Source: an uncultured Reyranella sp. (GTDB taxonomy: Bacteria; Pseudomonadota; Alphaproteobacteria; Reyranellales; Reyranellaceae). Taken from it: DNA of 64,000 nt. Shown here piece after piece: positions 7,629 through 17,049 of the stretch. How positions within the stretch are numbered: the first letter of the stretch is position 1; each line of letters begins with the position of its first letter. The position numbers and the translations under genes were made by a program. The stretch is from positions 248,001 through 312,000 of the forward strand of contig NZ_CAMFKM010000005.1 in NCBI RefSeq assembly GCF_945957355.1, in the 5' to 3' direction. The notes beneath the pieces are model-generated. The model ran no database searches. It had not been told where the DNA came from and saw nothing but the letters and a program-made list of their open reading frames with translations.

Positions 7629-10471
7629 ATCGGTGAGAGAAGCGCACGAGCCTGGCGCTGAAGTCCGGCGCGATGGTACCGACGGCACAGGCTGAGAGCC
7701 GTCCGCAATTCCCACGACTGGGCTTCCTGTCGACGGGCCCAGTCGAGCGATTCCAGGAACAGTTCCTCGGCGGCGCGCTCCTCCGTCGGACCGCCCTTGG
7801 CCTGGAGAAGTTCACCTTTGATCCGCAGGACCTCGGGGATGCACCAGTATTCCTCGTCCCGCCGGCACATGCCGAGAGCCTTCTCGATCACATCGAGACC
7901 CTCATCGATTCGGCCCGCGATACGCAAGCCGTCGGCATACTCGGCGAACACCCAGGTGTGCCGAAGTGAGAAGCGGTTCTCGGGCAAACCAGCCAGGGTC
8001 ACTTTCAGCAGGTCGAGACCTTCGGTGATGTTGCCCTGCTTGACGAGCAGGATTCCCTGAAAGCACTTGCCCCAGGCATGCCAGATCGGCAGGCCATCGC
8101 GCGCCGAGCGCTTCAGCAGCAGGTCGATATACTGCTGGGCGCCGTGCAGGTCGCTTGCCAGCAACGACAGCAGACAGGCTCCCTTGGCCAGTGAATTGCA
8201 AAGCGTCATTGTGTGGTCGAAGGCCTGGGCCTCCTCGACATTCGTCGCGTTCATGGCCAAGGCCTGGCTGGCATAGCCCTGCAACCACAGAATCGAAACC
8301 AGGAAATTACGCGCCGTTATCTTCTGGTCGAACTGGAAGCGGATGATGTGGGCGCGATGAACGGGCGCAACATAATTGTCGAGCATGTACTCGATCTTCC
8401 TGCGGGCCGTACGCTGGTCGCCGAGAAAGTGGATCGTGAAGCCGCGCATGCGTTCCCCCGTCAGGGGATCAACAGGATCGCGTGACTCTTTGGAGACTTC
8501 GCAGAACCGGTCGGCGAGCGCGAGGGCTTCGCGAAAGGCGCCGCAATTGTGGGCGAGGCACCATTGGCACCAGAGGACACGCAGCTTGTAGTCGGTATCG
8601 TTGAGATCCTCGGCAATCCTCAGCGCTTCGTTCAGCGCAGTCTCGATTTCCGGGCCGGACGCCTCGATGTTCAGGAGCACCGCCCCCAGCGCGTGCTGAA
8701 ACTGGAGTTCCAGGCGTGGATTGCGCGCGGCGCGCGAAGTCAGCACCGACAAGGATTGTGCGACGCGCGACCGGCATTCGTTCATGAGCGACAGGTGCAT
8801 CCAGAGCGGCAATGCGGCCTCGGTAAGCGCCACCCCAAGCATTGGATCACCTTCCGCGGAGAATGCCCAGTCGAGGGCCCCTCGCACGTTGTCGATCTGG
8901 CGCGCATAAGTCGAGAGCCAGTCCCTTAGCTCCATGGTCTCCGCGTCGCCGCCGGCGCGCACCAGAACCACCCGATAGTGCTCGGCGTGGGAACGGGCTG
9001 CCGCCGCGAAGTCGCCGCTTACGACGAGCTTCTCCATCGCATAGGCTCGCGTGGTGTCGAGCAGGCGATAGATCGGCGTTCGTTCATTGGATTTCACCGA
9101 GATGAGTGACTTGGCGACCAGGTCGGCCAGGGCACGGACAACATCCGAGGCCATGTCGTTGTGCCCGATGGCGACGGCCTGGGCGGCCTCGAGCGTGAAA
9201 CCGCCGACGAATATGGCGAGCCTTCGCAGTACGGCCTGCTCCGTGGCATCCAGGTACTGGTAGCTCCAGTCGAGTGCGGCGGTCAGCGTGCGATGCCGGG
9301 GAAGCGCCGTGCCCCGGCCCTGCATCAGAAGCCTGAAGCGATCGTCCAGTTGGGTGGCGAGCTCATGCAAGCCGAAGGTGTGCACGCGGCTTGCGGCCAA
9401 TTCGATGGCGAGCGCCATACCGTCGAGCTTGCGGCAGATATTCGAGACGATCGGTATGGTTTCATCGGTGACTTCGAAGGACTCGGCGCTCGACAAGGCG
9501 CGTTCGATGAAGAGCTCGACGGCCGGGAATGCCATCGCTTGGTGGGCGGTCAGCACGGCGGTCTCGGGAGGTGTTTCCAGCGGATCGAGGGTCAGGACAC
9601 TCTCCCCTTCGGCTCGCAGCGGTTCGCGGCTTGTGGCGAGGACGCGCGTCTCGCTGGTTCCGCGCAGGATCGCTTCTGCAAGCGCCGCGGCCGTCCCCAA
9701 GACGTGCTCGCAACTATCGAAGATGAGCAGCAGCCGGCGGTCGCGCAGGAAAGTGATCAGTTCCGAAATCGGATCGTCCGCGACCACCGCCAGGCCGAGC
9801 GCTGAGGCCACGACGCTCGACAGCATGATCGAGCTCGAAACGGGGGCGAGATCGATGAAGACGACGCCGTCGGGATAGAGGTCAGCGATTCCGTCGGCAA
9901 GACTCAGCGCGACCGTGGTCTTGCCGATTCCCCCGGGACCGACGATCGTAATCAGCCTGCGACGCTGCAGGCGCCTGCTCAGCTCGGCAACGACACCGGC
10001 TCGGCCGATGACCCGCGTGACCGGCTTGGGGAGCTGCAGCATCCGTTCGACCGCTACCGACGCGACTTCGATCGTCGGCGCTACCGTCGCCCCCGATTGC
10101 GTGACGGGGGCCACGAAGCGATAACCGCGGCCTGGGACAGAGATAATGTACCGGGCATTCTCCCGGCCGTCGTTCAGTGCCTTGCGAAGGGCCGCGATCT
10201 GCGAACGAAGATTTCCTTCTTCGACAACGATCCTGGGCCACACGCGCGTCAGGAGTTCGTCCTTCGTCAGCAACTCGCCGGGGCGTTCGGTCAATGCGAT
10301 CAGGATTTCGAGGGCACGGCTCCCGAGGCGCACTTCCTCCGTCCCGCGCAGCAGGAGCTGACGCTCCGGCTGCAGCCGAAAGGGTCCGAAGGTGATCTCG
10401 CGCGCTTTATGCTGGCTCGAGACGTCGGGCGGCGCACTCGCTGGCAAATCCACGATCCATGCTGAAGTCAC
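7538..10471 (-). CDS. Winged-helix / STAND ATPase / TPR-type transcriptional regulator
   Basis: This 977-aa cytoplasmic regulator has three parts. Residues about 25-122 form an OmpR/CadC-type winged helix ending in VPGRGYRFVAP. Residues about 150-430 form an NB-ARC/STAND ATPase with Walker A GPGGIGKTT (near 178-186) and Walker B LLLIFDSCEH (near 247-256). The rest is a helical repeat region that should sense a ligand or partner. STAND regulators such as MalT and AfsR activate transcription on ligand and ATP binding. No kinase partner is nearby. It sits in the centre of the box-carrying units and is the best candidate to bind the 35-bp boxes. No box is visible before its own start. Confidence 0.85.
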   Translation of the reverse strand: MTSAWIVDLPASAPPDVSSQHKAREITFGPFRLQPERQLLLRGTEEVRLGSRALEILIALTERPGELLTKDELLTRVWPRIVVEEGNLRSQIAALRKALNDGRENARYIISVPGRGYRFVAPVTQSGATVAPTIEVASVAVERMLQLPKPVTRVIGRAGVVAELSRRLQRRRLITIVGPGGIGKTTVALSLADGIADLYPDGVVFIDLAPVSSSIMLSSVVASALGLAVVADDPISELITFLRDRRLLLIFDSCEHVLGTAAALAEAILRGTSETRVLATSREPLRAEGESVLTLDPLETPPETAVLTAHQAMAFPAVELFIERALSSAESFEVTDETIPIVSNICRKLDGMALAIELAASRVHTFGLHELATQLDDRFRLLMQGRGTALPRHRTLTAALDWSYQYLDATEQAVLRRLAIFVGGFTLEAAQAVAIGHNDMASDVVRALADLVAKSLISVKSNERTPIYRLLDTTRAYAMEKLVVSGDFAAAARSHAEHYRVVLVRAGGDAETMELRDWLSTYARQIDNVRGALDWAFSAEGDPMLGVALTEAALPLWMHLSLMNECRSRVAQSLSVLTSRAARNPRLELQFQHALGAVLLNIEASGPEIETALNEALRIAEDLNDTDYKLRVLWCQWCLAHNCGAFREALALADRFCEVSKESRDPVDPLTGERMRGFTIHFLGDQRTARRKIEYMLDNYVAPVHRAHIIRFQFDQKITARNFLVSILWLQGYASQALAMNATNVEEAQAFDHTMTLCNSLAKGACLLSLLASDLHGAQQYIDLLLKRSARDGLPIWHAWGKCFQGILLVKQGNITEGLDLLKVTLAGLPENRFSLRHTWVFAEYADGLRIAGRIDEGLDVIEKALGMCRRDEEYWCIPEVLRIKGELLQAKGGPTEERAAEELFLESLDWARRQEAQSWELRTALSLCRRYHRAGLQRQARALLSPIYGRFIEGFETFDLRQAKALIEELEVGDAG

Positions 10472-10645
10472 TGATTATCAACCGCGCGCGCCCTGCGATA
10501 AAGTACGCCTTTTGTTTGGATTTTCTCCAGGGAGCTACGGGCCTTGCCGTCCCTGCCGTGTGGCACAGAGACACTGGAAACACCGCCCTGGGTACGAAAT
10601 CCAACAGACCGGGCTGGACTGTAGTCCATCCGTCTCAGGTCGAAC

Positions 10646-10680
10646 GTTGAACGAAGGTGTCGTCGACACCATGGTCCAAT
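10646..10680. promoter_or_regulatory. Full 35-bp inverted-repeat box (site S2) before the SDR operon
   Basis: Arms GTTGAACGAAGGT and ACCATGGTCCAAT flank the 9-bp core GTCGTCGAC, with the same geometry as the other full sites. It ends 50-53 bp before the SDR start. The remainder of the 10472-10730 gap shows no other clear feature. Confidence 0.75.
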
Positions 10681-10733
10681 CGACTTGGGCGGCGATCGAT
10701 TTCATCTCCTTGGCATTGCGAAGGAGAGAAATG

Positions 10734-11444
10734 ATGGAATCGGAAAAGAAGGTTGCGGTCGTCACGGGAGCCTCCCAGGGAATCGGCGAGGCCCTGGTGA
10801 AGGCCTATCGGCAGCGCGGCTATCGTGTGGTCGCGACGGCACGTTCGATCGGATCCACGAGCGATCCGGATGTCCTCGCGGTGTCGGGCGATATCTCGGA
10901 CGTCAGCACCGGCGAACGGGTCATCGCGGAGGGCATGAAGCGGTTCGGCCGGATCGACACCTTGGTCAACAACGCCGGCCTCTTTCTCGCCAAGCCGTTC
11001 ACGCGCTACAGCGAAGCCGACTACCAGGCCGTCATGGGGGTGAACGTTGCGGGCTTCTTCCGCATTACCCGGCCCGCGATCGCCCAGATGGAGAAGCAGG
11101 GCAGCGGCCTCGTGGTACAGATCACCACGACGCTGGTGGAACACGCCGATTCGCACGTGCCGTCGGTGCTGGCCTCCCTGTCGAAGGGCGGCCTGAGCGC
11201 CGCGACGCGTTCCCTCGCGATCGAATACGCAAAGCGCGGCATACGCGTGAACGCTGTATCGCCCGGCATCATCCGCACGCCCATGCATCCGCCGGAGAGC
11301 CATGCCGCCCTCGATGCGCTCCATCCGGTCGGGCATATGGGCGACGTCTCCGACATCGTCGGCGCCGTTCTGTACCTGGAGGGAGCGCCCTTCGTCACGG
11401 GCGAGATCCTGCATGTCGACGGTGGCCAGAGCGCCGGCCGCTGA
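10734..11444 (+). CDS. Short-chain dehydrogenase/reductase (SDR) lacking the usual active-site Tyr
   Basis: The 236-aa SDR has the cofactor motif TGASQGIGEAL near the N-terminus, the NNAG motif (LVNNAGLF) and the C-terminal substrate loop NAVSPGIIRTPMH. The active-site YxxxK is replaced by a segment reading VLASLSKGGLSAATRS, where Leu stands at the Tyr position and the Lys is kept. Activity as a normal oxidoreductase is therefore uncertain. AAGGAG at 10721 suits the ATG at 10734 slightly better than the one at 10731. It leads the operon SDR - tautomerase - SdhA-like flavoprotein under box S2. Confidence 0.82.
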   Translation: MESEKKVAVVTGASQGIGEALVKAYRQRGYRVVATARSIGSTSDPDVLAVSGDISDVSTGERVIAEGMKRFGRIDTLVNNAGLFLAKPFTRYSEADYQAVMGVNVAGFFRITRPAIAQMEKQGSGLVVQITTTLVEHADSHVPSVLASLSKGGLSAATRSLAIEYAKRGIRVNAVSPGIIRTPMHPPESHAALDALHPVGHMGDVSDIVGAVLYLEGAPFVTGEILHVDGGQSAGR

Positions 11445-11455
11445 GGAGCATTGCC

Positions 11456-11698
11456 ATGCCGATCGTCCTCATCCAGGTGACGAGAGAAGGAAATACGCCC
11501 GGCGCGGAATCCGTCACGGCCGCCGAGAAGGCGGCCCTGATCGCAGGTGCGACAGAGCTGCTGACCAGGGTGCTGAACAAGCCGCCCGAGGCGACCTTCG
11601 TCGTCATCGAGGAAGTGGCGCTCGAGAACTGGGGATGGGGCGGCTTGCCGGTTGCCGAGTTCCGACGGCGGCGGCGGCGATCAGGCAACGAAGAGTAA
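11456..11698 (+). CDS. Tautomerase (4-oxalocrotonate tautomerase-like) family protein
   Basis: The 80-aa product begins MPIVLIQVTREG, so Pro becomes the N-terminal catalytic base after Met removal, as in the tautomerase superfamily. The middle region (LLTRVLNKPPEATFVVIEEV) follows the family pattern. The C-terminus ends in an unusual Arg-rich run. It lies 11 bp after the SDR gene and 4 bp before the SdhA-like gene. Family members isomerise unsaturated keto acids from ring cleavage, which fits a catabolic cluster; the substrate is unknown. Confidence 0.82.
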   Translation: MPIVLIQVTREGNTPGAESVTAAEKAALIAGATELLTRVLNKPPEATFVVIEEVALENWGWGGLPVAEFRRRRRRSGNEE

Positions 11699-11702
11699 GT
11701 GA

Positions 11703-13499
11703 ATGGTCGCCCCCTACGAAATCGTCGAGCACGCGTACGATGTCCTGATCGTCGGCGCCGGTGGTGCCGGCCTTCGTGCCGCGCTGGGCATGGCCTCCTC
11801 GGGCCTCAGGACGGCCTGCGTGACCAAGGTGTTTCCCACGCGCAGTCATACGGTCGCCGCGCAAGGCGGCATGGCGGCCGCTCTGGGGAACATGGGCGAT
11901 GGCGATCACTGGCGCTTCCACATGTACGACACGGTCAAGGGCTCCGACTGGCTCGGCGATCAGGACGCCATCGAATATATGTGCCGTGAAGCCATCTCGG
12001 CGGTCGTCGAACTCGAGCATTACGGCGTGCCGTTCTCGCGGACGCAGGATGGCAGGATCTACCAGCGTCCGTTCGGCGGCCAGACGCTGGAGTATGGCAA
12101 GCGAATGGCCCAGCGCACGGCCGCGGCCGCCGACAGGACCGGTCACGCAATCCTGCATACGCTCTATCAGCAGTGCCTGAAGCACGGCACACAGTTCTTC
12201 GTCGAGTACATCGCCCTCGATCTCCTGATGGACGAGGATGGAGTCTGTCATGGGATGCTCGCCTGGGACCTGGCGGACGGCCGCCTGCATCGCTTCCTGG
12301 CTCACCGCACCGTACTGGCGACCGGCGGCTATGGCCGCGCCTACTTCTCCTGTACGGCGGCCCACATCTGTACCGGTGACGGCAATGCAATGGCGCTGCG
12401 CGCGGGGCTTCCGCTGGAAGACATGGAGTTCACGCAGTTCCATCCGACGGGCATATATGGCTCGGGATGCCTGATCACCGAAGGAGCGCGCGGCGAGGGC
12501 GGATACCTGACCAATGCGACGGGCGAGCGGTTCATGGAGCGGTATGCGCCGACAGCCAAGGATCTTGCCGGCCGCGACGTCGTCTGCCGGGCGATGACGA
12601 TCGAGATCAACGAAGGGCGAGGCTGTGGATCGAAGAAGGATCACATCCTCCTTCACCTGGAGCATTTGCCGCCGGAGCTGCTGAACCAGCGACTGCCGGG
12701 TATCAGCGAGACCGCCAAGATCTTCGCGGGAGTCGACGTCACCCGCCAGCCGATCCCCGTGCTGCCGACCGTCCACTACAACATGGGCGGCGTCCCGACC
12801 AACATACACGGCGAGGCGGTGACCCTGCACGACGGCAATCCGGAAGCCGTCGTGCCTGGACTGATGGCGATCGGCGAGGCGGCCTGCGTATCGGTCCATG
12901 GTGCCAACCGGCTGGGGTCGAACTCGCTGCTCGATATCGTGGTGTTCGGCCGCGCTGCCGCGCATCGCGCCGTCGCCTGCGTCCGTCCCGGCGAACGGCT
13001 TGCCGCGCCGCCGGCGCAGGCGACGGAGCGGGCCTTAGATCGCCTCGACCGGCTGCGCTGGGCGAAGGGCAGTCGCTCAGTTGGTGCAATCCGTCTGGCC
13101 CTGCAGCTAGCCATGCAGCAGTACTGTGCGGTGTTTCGCGACGGTCCGCTGCTCGACAAGGGGGCCAAGGCGCTCGATGGCCTGCTCGGCAGCCTGCACA
13201 ATGAGCTGGGGCTCGCTGACCGCTCAATGATCTTCAATACCGATCTTGTCGAGGCACTGGAACTCGACAACATGATGTCCCAGGGACTCGTGAGCCTGCA
13301 TTCGGCAATTGGCCGGACCGAGAGCCGGGGCGCTCACGCTCGCGAGGATTTTCCCGAACGCGACGATGCGCACTGGCTGAAGCATACGCTGGCTTGGCTC
13401 GAGTTCGACGGCAAAGTGCGGCTCGCCTACCGGCCGGTACACCTGCAGCCCCTGAGCAACGACGTGTCGTCGATCCCTCCGAGCAAGCGCGTCTACTAA
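11703..13499 (+). CDS. Orphan SdhA-like flavoprotein (succinate dehydrogenase/fumarate reductase family)
   Basis: The 598-aa protein matches SdhA over its full length. It has the FAD-binding [12 protein letters not shown], the FAD-linking His region ([17 protein letters not shown]), the active-site segment [21 protein letters not shown] and the C-terminal NMGGVPTN and [12 protein letters not shown] motifs. No sdhB, sdhC or sdhD lies nearby. It follows an SDR and a tautomerase in one operon, so it may oxidise a different dicarboxylate or pass electrons to another partner. It ends just before box S3. Confidence 0.88.
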   Translation: MVAPYEIVEHAYDVLIVGAGGAGLRAALGMASSGLRTACVTKVFPTRSHTVAAQGGMAAALGNMGDGDHWRFHMYDTVKGSDWLGDQDAIEYMCREAISAVVELEHYGVPFSRTQDGRIYQRPFGGQTLEYGKRMAQRTAAAADRTGHAILHTLYQQCLKHGTQFFVEYIALDLLMDEDGVCHGMLAWDLADGRLHRFLAHRTVLATGGYGRAYFSCTAAHICTGDGNAMALRAGLPLEDMEFTQFHPTGIYGSGCLITEGARGEGGYLTNATGERFMERYAPTAKDLAGRDVVCRAMTIEINEGRGCGSKKDHILLHLEHLPPELLNQRLPGISETAKIFAGVDVTRQPIPVLPTVHYNMGGVPTNIHGEAVTLHDGNPEAVVPGLMAIGEAACVSVHGANRLGSNSLLDIVVFGRAAAHRAVACVRPGERLAAPPAQATERALDRLDRLRWAKGSRSVGAIRLALQLAMQQYCAVFRDGPLLDKGAKALDGLLGSLHNELGLADRSMIFNTDLVEALELDNMMSQGLVSLHSAIGRTESRGAHAREDFPERDDAHWLKHTLAWLEFDGKVRLAYRPVHLQPLSNDVSSIPPSKRVY

Positions 13500-13533
13500 C
13501 CATACGAAGGTATCGATCATACCTTCGTTCAAT
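13499..13533. promoter_or_regulatory. Full 35-bp inverted-repeat box (site S3) before iorAB
   Basis: Cores ACGAAGGT and ACCTTCGT form a perfect inverted repeat around the 9-bp centre ATCGATCAT. The right arm continues into TCAAT as in the other sites. The box begins at the stop codon of the SdhA-like gene and ends 54 bp before the iorA start, so the iorAB operon has its own promoter. Confidence 0.78.
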
Positions 13534-13587
13534 CGATCTGTGGCCGTCTCCGGTCCATCGTTCCGGCCTCTGCAGCAGGAGGCGAAC

Positions 13588-14067
13588 ATGAGCCTGAGCG
13601 TCAAGGTGAACGGCAAGAAGCACAGTGTGGACGTGGACGATGACACACCGCTGCTCTGGGTATTGCGGGACGTGCTCGGCATGACCGGCACCAAGTTCGG
13701 GTGCGGCAAGGCGCTCTGTGGCGCCTGCACCGTACATGTCGATGGCGTTGCGACCCGCTCCTGCGTGACGCCGGTTGCCAGCGTCGGAACATCGGAGATC
13801 ACGACCATCGAAGCGGTAGGTGCGACGGACGCGGGCGCGCGCGTGCAGAAGGCGTGGCTCGATGTCGAGGTGGTCCAGTGCGGGTACTGCCAGTCGGGAC
13901 AGATCATGTCCGCGGCCGCGCTGCTCGCTGGAAATCCCAGTCCGAGCGACGCCGATATCGATGATGCGATGTCGGGCAATGTCTGCCGCTGCGGCACCTA
14001 TCCGCGCATCCGCGCGGCCATCAAGCAGGCGGCGCAATCCGCCGCCCGCAAGAGCCAGGGAGGCTGA
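13588..14067 (+). CDS. iorA: Isoquinoline 1-oxidoreductase-type 2Fe-2S subunit (small subunit of a molybdenum hydroxylase)
   Basis: The 159-aa protein carries two 2Fe-2S domains. The plant-ferredoxin type has [16 protein letters not shown] (residues about 40-60). The all-helical type has [13 protein letters not shown] and CRCGTYPRI (residues about 95-145). It passes electrons from the molybdopterin subunit encoded directly downstream. AGGAGG at 13576 supports the ATG at 13588. It is first in the five-gene unit iorA - iorB - cupin - sigma-like - maoC under box S3. Enzymes of this type hydroxylate N-heterocycles or oxidise aldehydes. Confidence 0.9.
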   Translation: MSLSVKVNGKKHSVDVDDDTPLLWVLRDVLGMTGTKFGCGKALCGACTVHVDGVATRSCVTPVASVGTSEITTIEAVGATDAGARVQKAWLDVEVVQCGYCQSGQIMSAAALLAGNPSPSDADIDDAMSGNVCRCGTYPRIRAAIKQAAQSAARKSQGG

Positions 14068-14068
14068 C

Positions 14069-16204
14069 ATGACCGCACTTTCTCGACGCGACTTCCTCGT
14101 TACAACCAGTGCCGCGGCGGGGCTCCTGCTCAGCGTGAACCTGCCGGCTGCTGCGGCTCCGCCATCGGCCTCCGCCAAAGGCTTCACGCCAAACGCCTTC
14201 GTGCATATCGGCGAGGACGGGCAGGTGACGCTCACAATGCCCTACGTCGAGATGGGCCAGGGAACCTACACGTCGATCCCCATGCTCGTCGCGGAGGAAC
14301 TCGAAATCCCGCTCGGCCGCGTTCGCCTCGAGCATGCGCCGCCGGACGAGAAGGCCTACGGCAACCCGCTGCTCGCCGGTGTGCAGGCAACCGGCGGATC
14401 GACCGCCATCATGGCGTCCTGGAAGCCGCTTCGCGAAGCCGGAGCCGTGGCGCGTACGCTGCTCATTAAAGCGGCTGCCGAACAATGGAAGGTTGCGCCG
14501 GACACTTGCCACGCCTCGGCAGGCGAAGTCCTTCACATGGCGAGTGGCCGCCGCGCCTCCTACGGTGCCCTCGCCGCTGCGGCGGCTCGGCTGCCGGTTC
14601 CCAAGGACGTTCCCCTGAAGGACCCGAAGGCCTTCAAGCTCATCGGCACCCCGGCCAAGAGGCTCGATTCCGGCGGCAAGGTCAACGGCACGGCCGTCTT
14701 CGGTATTGACGCGCGTCCGGAGGGCGTGAAAGTCGCGACCTTGGCGCAGTCGCCGGTGTTCGGCGGTCGCCTGAAGTGGGTCGACGATCGGGCTGCGAGA
14801 GCGGTGAAGGGCGTGCGCCAGATCGTACGCCTCGACGACGCCGTTGCTGTCGTAGCCGATCACATGGGAGCCGCGCTCAAGGGCCTGGCGGCGCTCGAAA
14901 TCCAGTGGGATGACGGTGCGCACGGGCAGGTGAGCAACGGTCAGGTCGTGCGCGAGCTCGAACAGGCAACGCTCGCCGCCGGGCCGGTCGCCGAACAGAT
15001 AGGGGACGCGGGCGCGGCGCTCGCCTCTGCACGGACGAAAATCGACGCGGTGTATGAGGTGCCCTTCCTGGCCCACGCCACCATGGAGCCCATGAACTGC
15101 ACCGTCCACGTCAGGCCGGACGGCTGCGATGTCTGGGTGGGAACCCAGGTGGCTGCGCGAGCTCAGGCCGCGGCGGCCAAGGTGACGGGATTACCGCTCG
15201 AGAAGGTCGTCCTGCATCAGCACCTGATCGGCGGGGGCTTCGGCCGCCGCCTCGAGGTCGATGGCGTTACGCGTGCGACCGAGATCGCGATGAAGGTGGC
15301 CGGACCCGTGAAGGTGGTGTGGACGCGCGAGGAGGACATCCGCCAGGACATGTACCGGCCCTACTGGCTGGATCGCCTCTCGGCGGGTCTCGATGACAAG
15401 GGCCGGCCGGTCGCCTGGAGCCACCGCTTCGCCGGATCCTCGGTCATCGCGCGCTGGCTGCCGCCCGCTTTCGCCAACGGACTGGATCCCGACAGCATCG
15501 ATGGAGCCGTGAAGCTGGCCTACGAGCTGCCCAACAAGCGGGTCGAGTACCTTCGCGTCGAGCCGCCGGGCATTCCCACCGCCTTCTGGCGGAGCGTGGG
15601 ACCGTCGCACAACGTCTTCGTGGTCGAGAGCTTCATGGACGAGCTCGCTACGGCCGCGCGGCAGGACCCTGTTGCCTATCGACTGGCGTTGCTCGACAAG
15701 TCGCCACGGGCCAAGGCTGTTCTCAAGCTCGCCGCGGACAAGGCCGGTTGGGGAGGAAATCTGCCGGCCGGCTCGGGCCGGGGCGTGTCCCTGCAATCAG
15801 TGTTCGGTAGCTACCTGGCTTTGGTGGCTGAAGTCACGGTCGCAGCCGACAAGTCTGTGAGGGTCAGTCGCGTCGTGGCGGCGGTTGATTGCGGCATGGT
15901 CGTCAATCCGAATACCGTTCGCGCGCAGATCGAGAGCGGCGTGAACTTCGGCATCACCGCGGCTCTGTACGGCGAGATCACCGTCAAAGGCGGAAAGGTC
16001 CAGCAGTCGAACTTCGACGATTACCAGATGCTGCGCATCGACGAGGCGCCTTCGATCGAGGTGCACATAATGCCGAGCAGCGAAGCGCCGGGAGGCATGG
16101 GCGAGCCCGGAACCTCGGCTGCCGTGCCGGCCGTCGCCAATGCAGTCTTCGCCGCGACGGGCCGGCGCCTGCGCAAGATGCCGATCGATCTCTCGAGGGC
16201 ATGA
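14069..16204 (+). CDS. iorB: Isoquinoline 1-oxidoreductase-type molybdopterin subunit, Tat-exported
   Basis: The 711-aa catalytic subunit belongs to the xanthine dehydrogenase family with molybdopterin-cytosine-type cofactor. A Tat signal is visible (SRRDFLVTTSAAAG). Cofactor segments include GQGTYTSIPMLVAEELE, HLIGGGFGRRLEVD and the C-terminal GGMGEPGTSAAVPAVANAV, where the Glu is the expected catalytic base. It starts 1 bp after iorA and ends overlapping the cupin gene as ATGA. With IorA it would act in the periplasm, so electrons could go to a cytochrome or HiPIP. The substrate is unknown. Confidence 0.9.
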   Translation: MTALSRRDFLVTTSAAAGLLLSVNLPAAAAPPSASAKGFTPNAFVHIGEDGQVTLTMPYVEMGQGTYTSIPMLVAEELEIPLGRVRLEHAPPDEKAYGNPLLAGVQATGGSTAIMASWKPLREAGAVARTLLIKAAAEQWKVAPDTCHASAGEVLHMASGRRASYGALAAAAARLPVPKDVPLKDPKAFKLIGTPAKRLDSGGKVNGTAVFGIDARPEGVKVATLAQSPVFGGRLKWVDDRAARAVKGVRQIVRLDDAVAVVADHMGAALKGLAALEIQWDDGAHGQVSNGQVVRELEQATLAAGPVAEQIGDAGAALASARTKIDAVYEVPFLAHATMEPMNCTVHVRPDGCDVWVGTQVAARAQAAAAKVTGLPLEKVVLHQHLIGGGFGRRLEVDGVTRATEIAMKVAGPVKVVWTREEDIRQDMYRPYWLDRLSAGLDDKGRPVAWSHRFAGSSVIARWLPPAFANGLDPDSIDGAVKLAYELPNKRVEYLRVEPPGIPTAFWRSVGPSHNVFVVESFMDELATAARQDPVAYRLALLDKSPRAKAVLKLAADKAGWGGNLPAGSGRGVSLQSVFGSYLALVAEVTVAADKSVRVSRVVAAVDCGMVVNPNTVRAQIESGVNFGITAALYGEITVKGGKVQQSNFDDYQMLRIDEAPSIEVHIMPSSEAPGGMGEPGTSAAVPAVANAVFAATGRRLRKMPIDLSRA

Positions 16205-16740
16205 TCATGACCCCTCGCTCCAATCGCCGGCACGGCCTGTCTACTCTTGTCGTCGCCGCGAGCAGCTTGATGGCGGCCTCCCAGGCCGAGGCGCAGCAGC
16301 AGGGGGCGGCGCCGCGGCCACATCAACCAGGAGAATCTGCGTTTCTCGCCGTCCTGCCGGAGACGGTCGAGTGGCGCGCCTTCCCGGCCTTTCCGCCCTC
16401 CGTGCGTCTCGCAGTCATCGTCGGCACCCCCGGAAAGGAGGGACCCTATACGATTCGCGTGAAGGTTCCGGGCGGCGTGAAGCTCGCGCCGCACCGGCAT
16501 CCCGAGGATCGGGTCTACACGGTGATCTCCGGCGTCTTCTACATCGGCCTCGGCGACCGCTTCGACGAATCGCGCCTGCGGGCTTACCCGCCGGGAAGCG
16601 TCATCGTCCTGCCCGGCGGCACCTCTCATTTCCACTGGGCGAGATCGGGGGAGTACGTCAGCCAGGTGAGCGCCATCGGACCGCTCGGGCTCGACTATGT
16701 CGACCCTCACGATGATCCACGCCGCAGCGGGAAGGAGTAG
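16201..16740 (+). CDS. Exported cupin-domain protein
   Basis: The 179-aa protein has a signal peptide of about 35 residues (ending near AEAQQQG) and a single cupin domain. Metal ligands are visible in APHRHPEDRVYTVISG and in GGTSHFHWA. Its ATG overlaps the iorB stop as ATGA; a second ATG follows at 16207. Position in the iorAB operon and export suggest it acts on or near the same substrate in the periplasm, but no specific reaction can be assigned. Confidence 0.8.
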   Translation: MIMTPRSNRRHGLSTLVVAASSLMAASQAEAQQQGAAPRPHQPGESAFLAVLPETVEWRAFPAFPPSVRLAVIVGTPGKEGPYTIRVKVPGGVKLAPHRHPEDRVYTVISGVFYIGLGDRFDESRLRAYPPGSVIVLPGGTSHFHWARSGEYVSQVSAIGPLGLDYVDPHDDPRRSGKE

Positions 16741-16743
16741 GGC

Positions 16744-17049
16744 ATGACTATTTCCTCCATCGCGCTTCCTGCCGCTCCGACACCGGCGCTCTGCCGGCAA
16801 TGGTACGAGCGACACGATATCTCCGCCGCCGTGGGGCTGGCGCGCCGGCATCGCCAGCTCGTGGTCGACATCGCTGCGAGCTATGCGGCGAACGGCAGGC
16901 CGTGCTCCGATCTCATCGCCGAAGGCCAGGTCGGATTGATGCGGGCCATCTGCCGGTTCGATCCCGATGGCGGATTCTGCTTCGAGGTCTGTGCGGCATT
17001 GCATGTTCATGCCGCCATCTTCGATCGTGTCCGAGGGAGGGCAGGATGA
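16744..17049 (+). CDS. Lone sigma-70 region-2-like protein
   Basis: The 101-aa product aligns by eye only with region 2 of RpoH-type sigma factors. LARRHRQLVVDIAASYAANG is followed by SDLIAEGQVGLMRAICRFDPDGGF, which covers the core-binding and -10 recognition helices. Regions 1, 3 and 4 are absent. The gene is intact, starts 3 bp after the cupin gene and overlaps maoC by 4 bp. It might be a fragment fixed in an operon, a core-polymerase binding modulator, or half of a split sigma factor. None of these is shown by the sequence. Confidence 0.7.
   Translation: MTISSIALPAAPTPALCRQWYERHDISAAVGLARRHRQLVVDIAASYAANGRPCSDLIAEGQVGLMRAICRFDPDGGFCFEVCAALHVHAAIFDRVRGRAG

Noticed and set aside
11703..13499. 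The SdhA-like gene as the housekeeping succinate dehydrogenase
   Set aside because: It lacks neighbouring sdhBCD genes and lies in a box-controlled operon with an SDR and a tautomerase.
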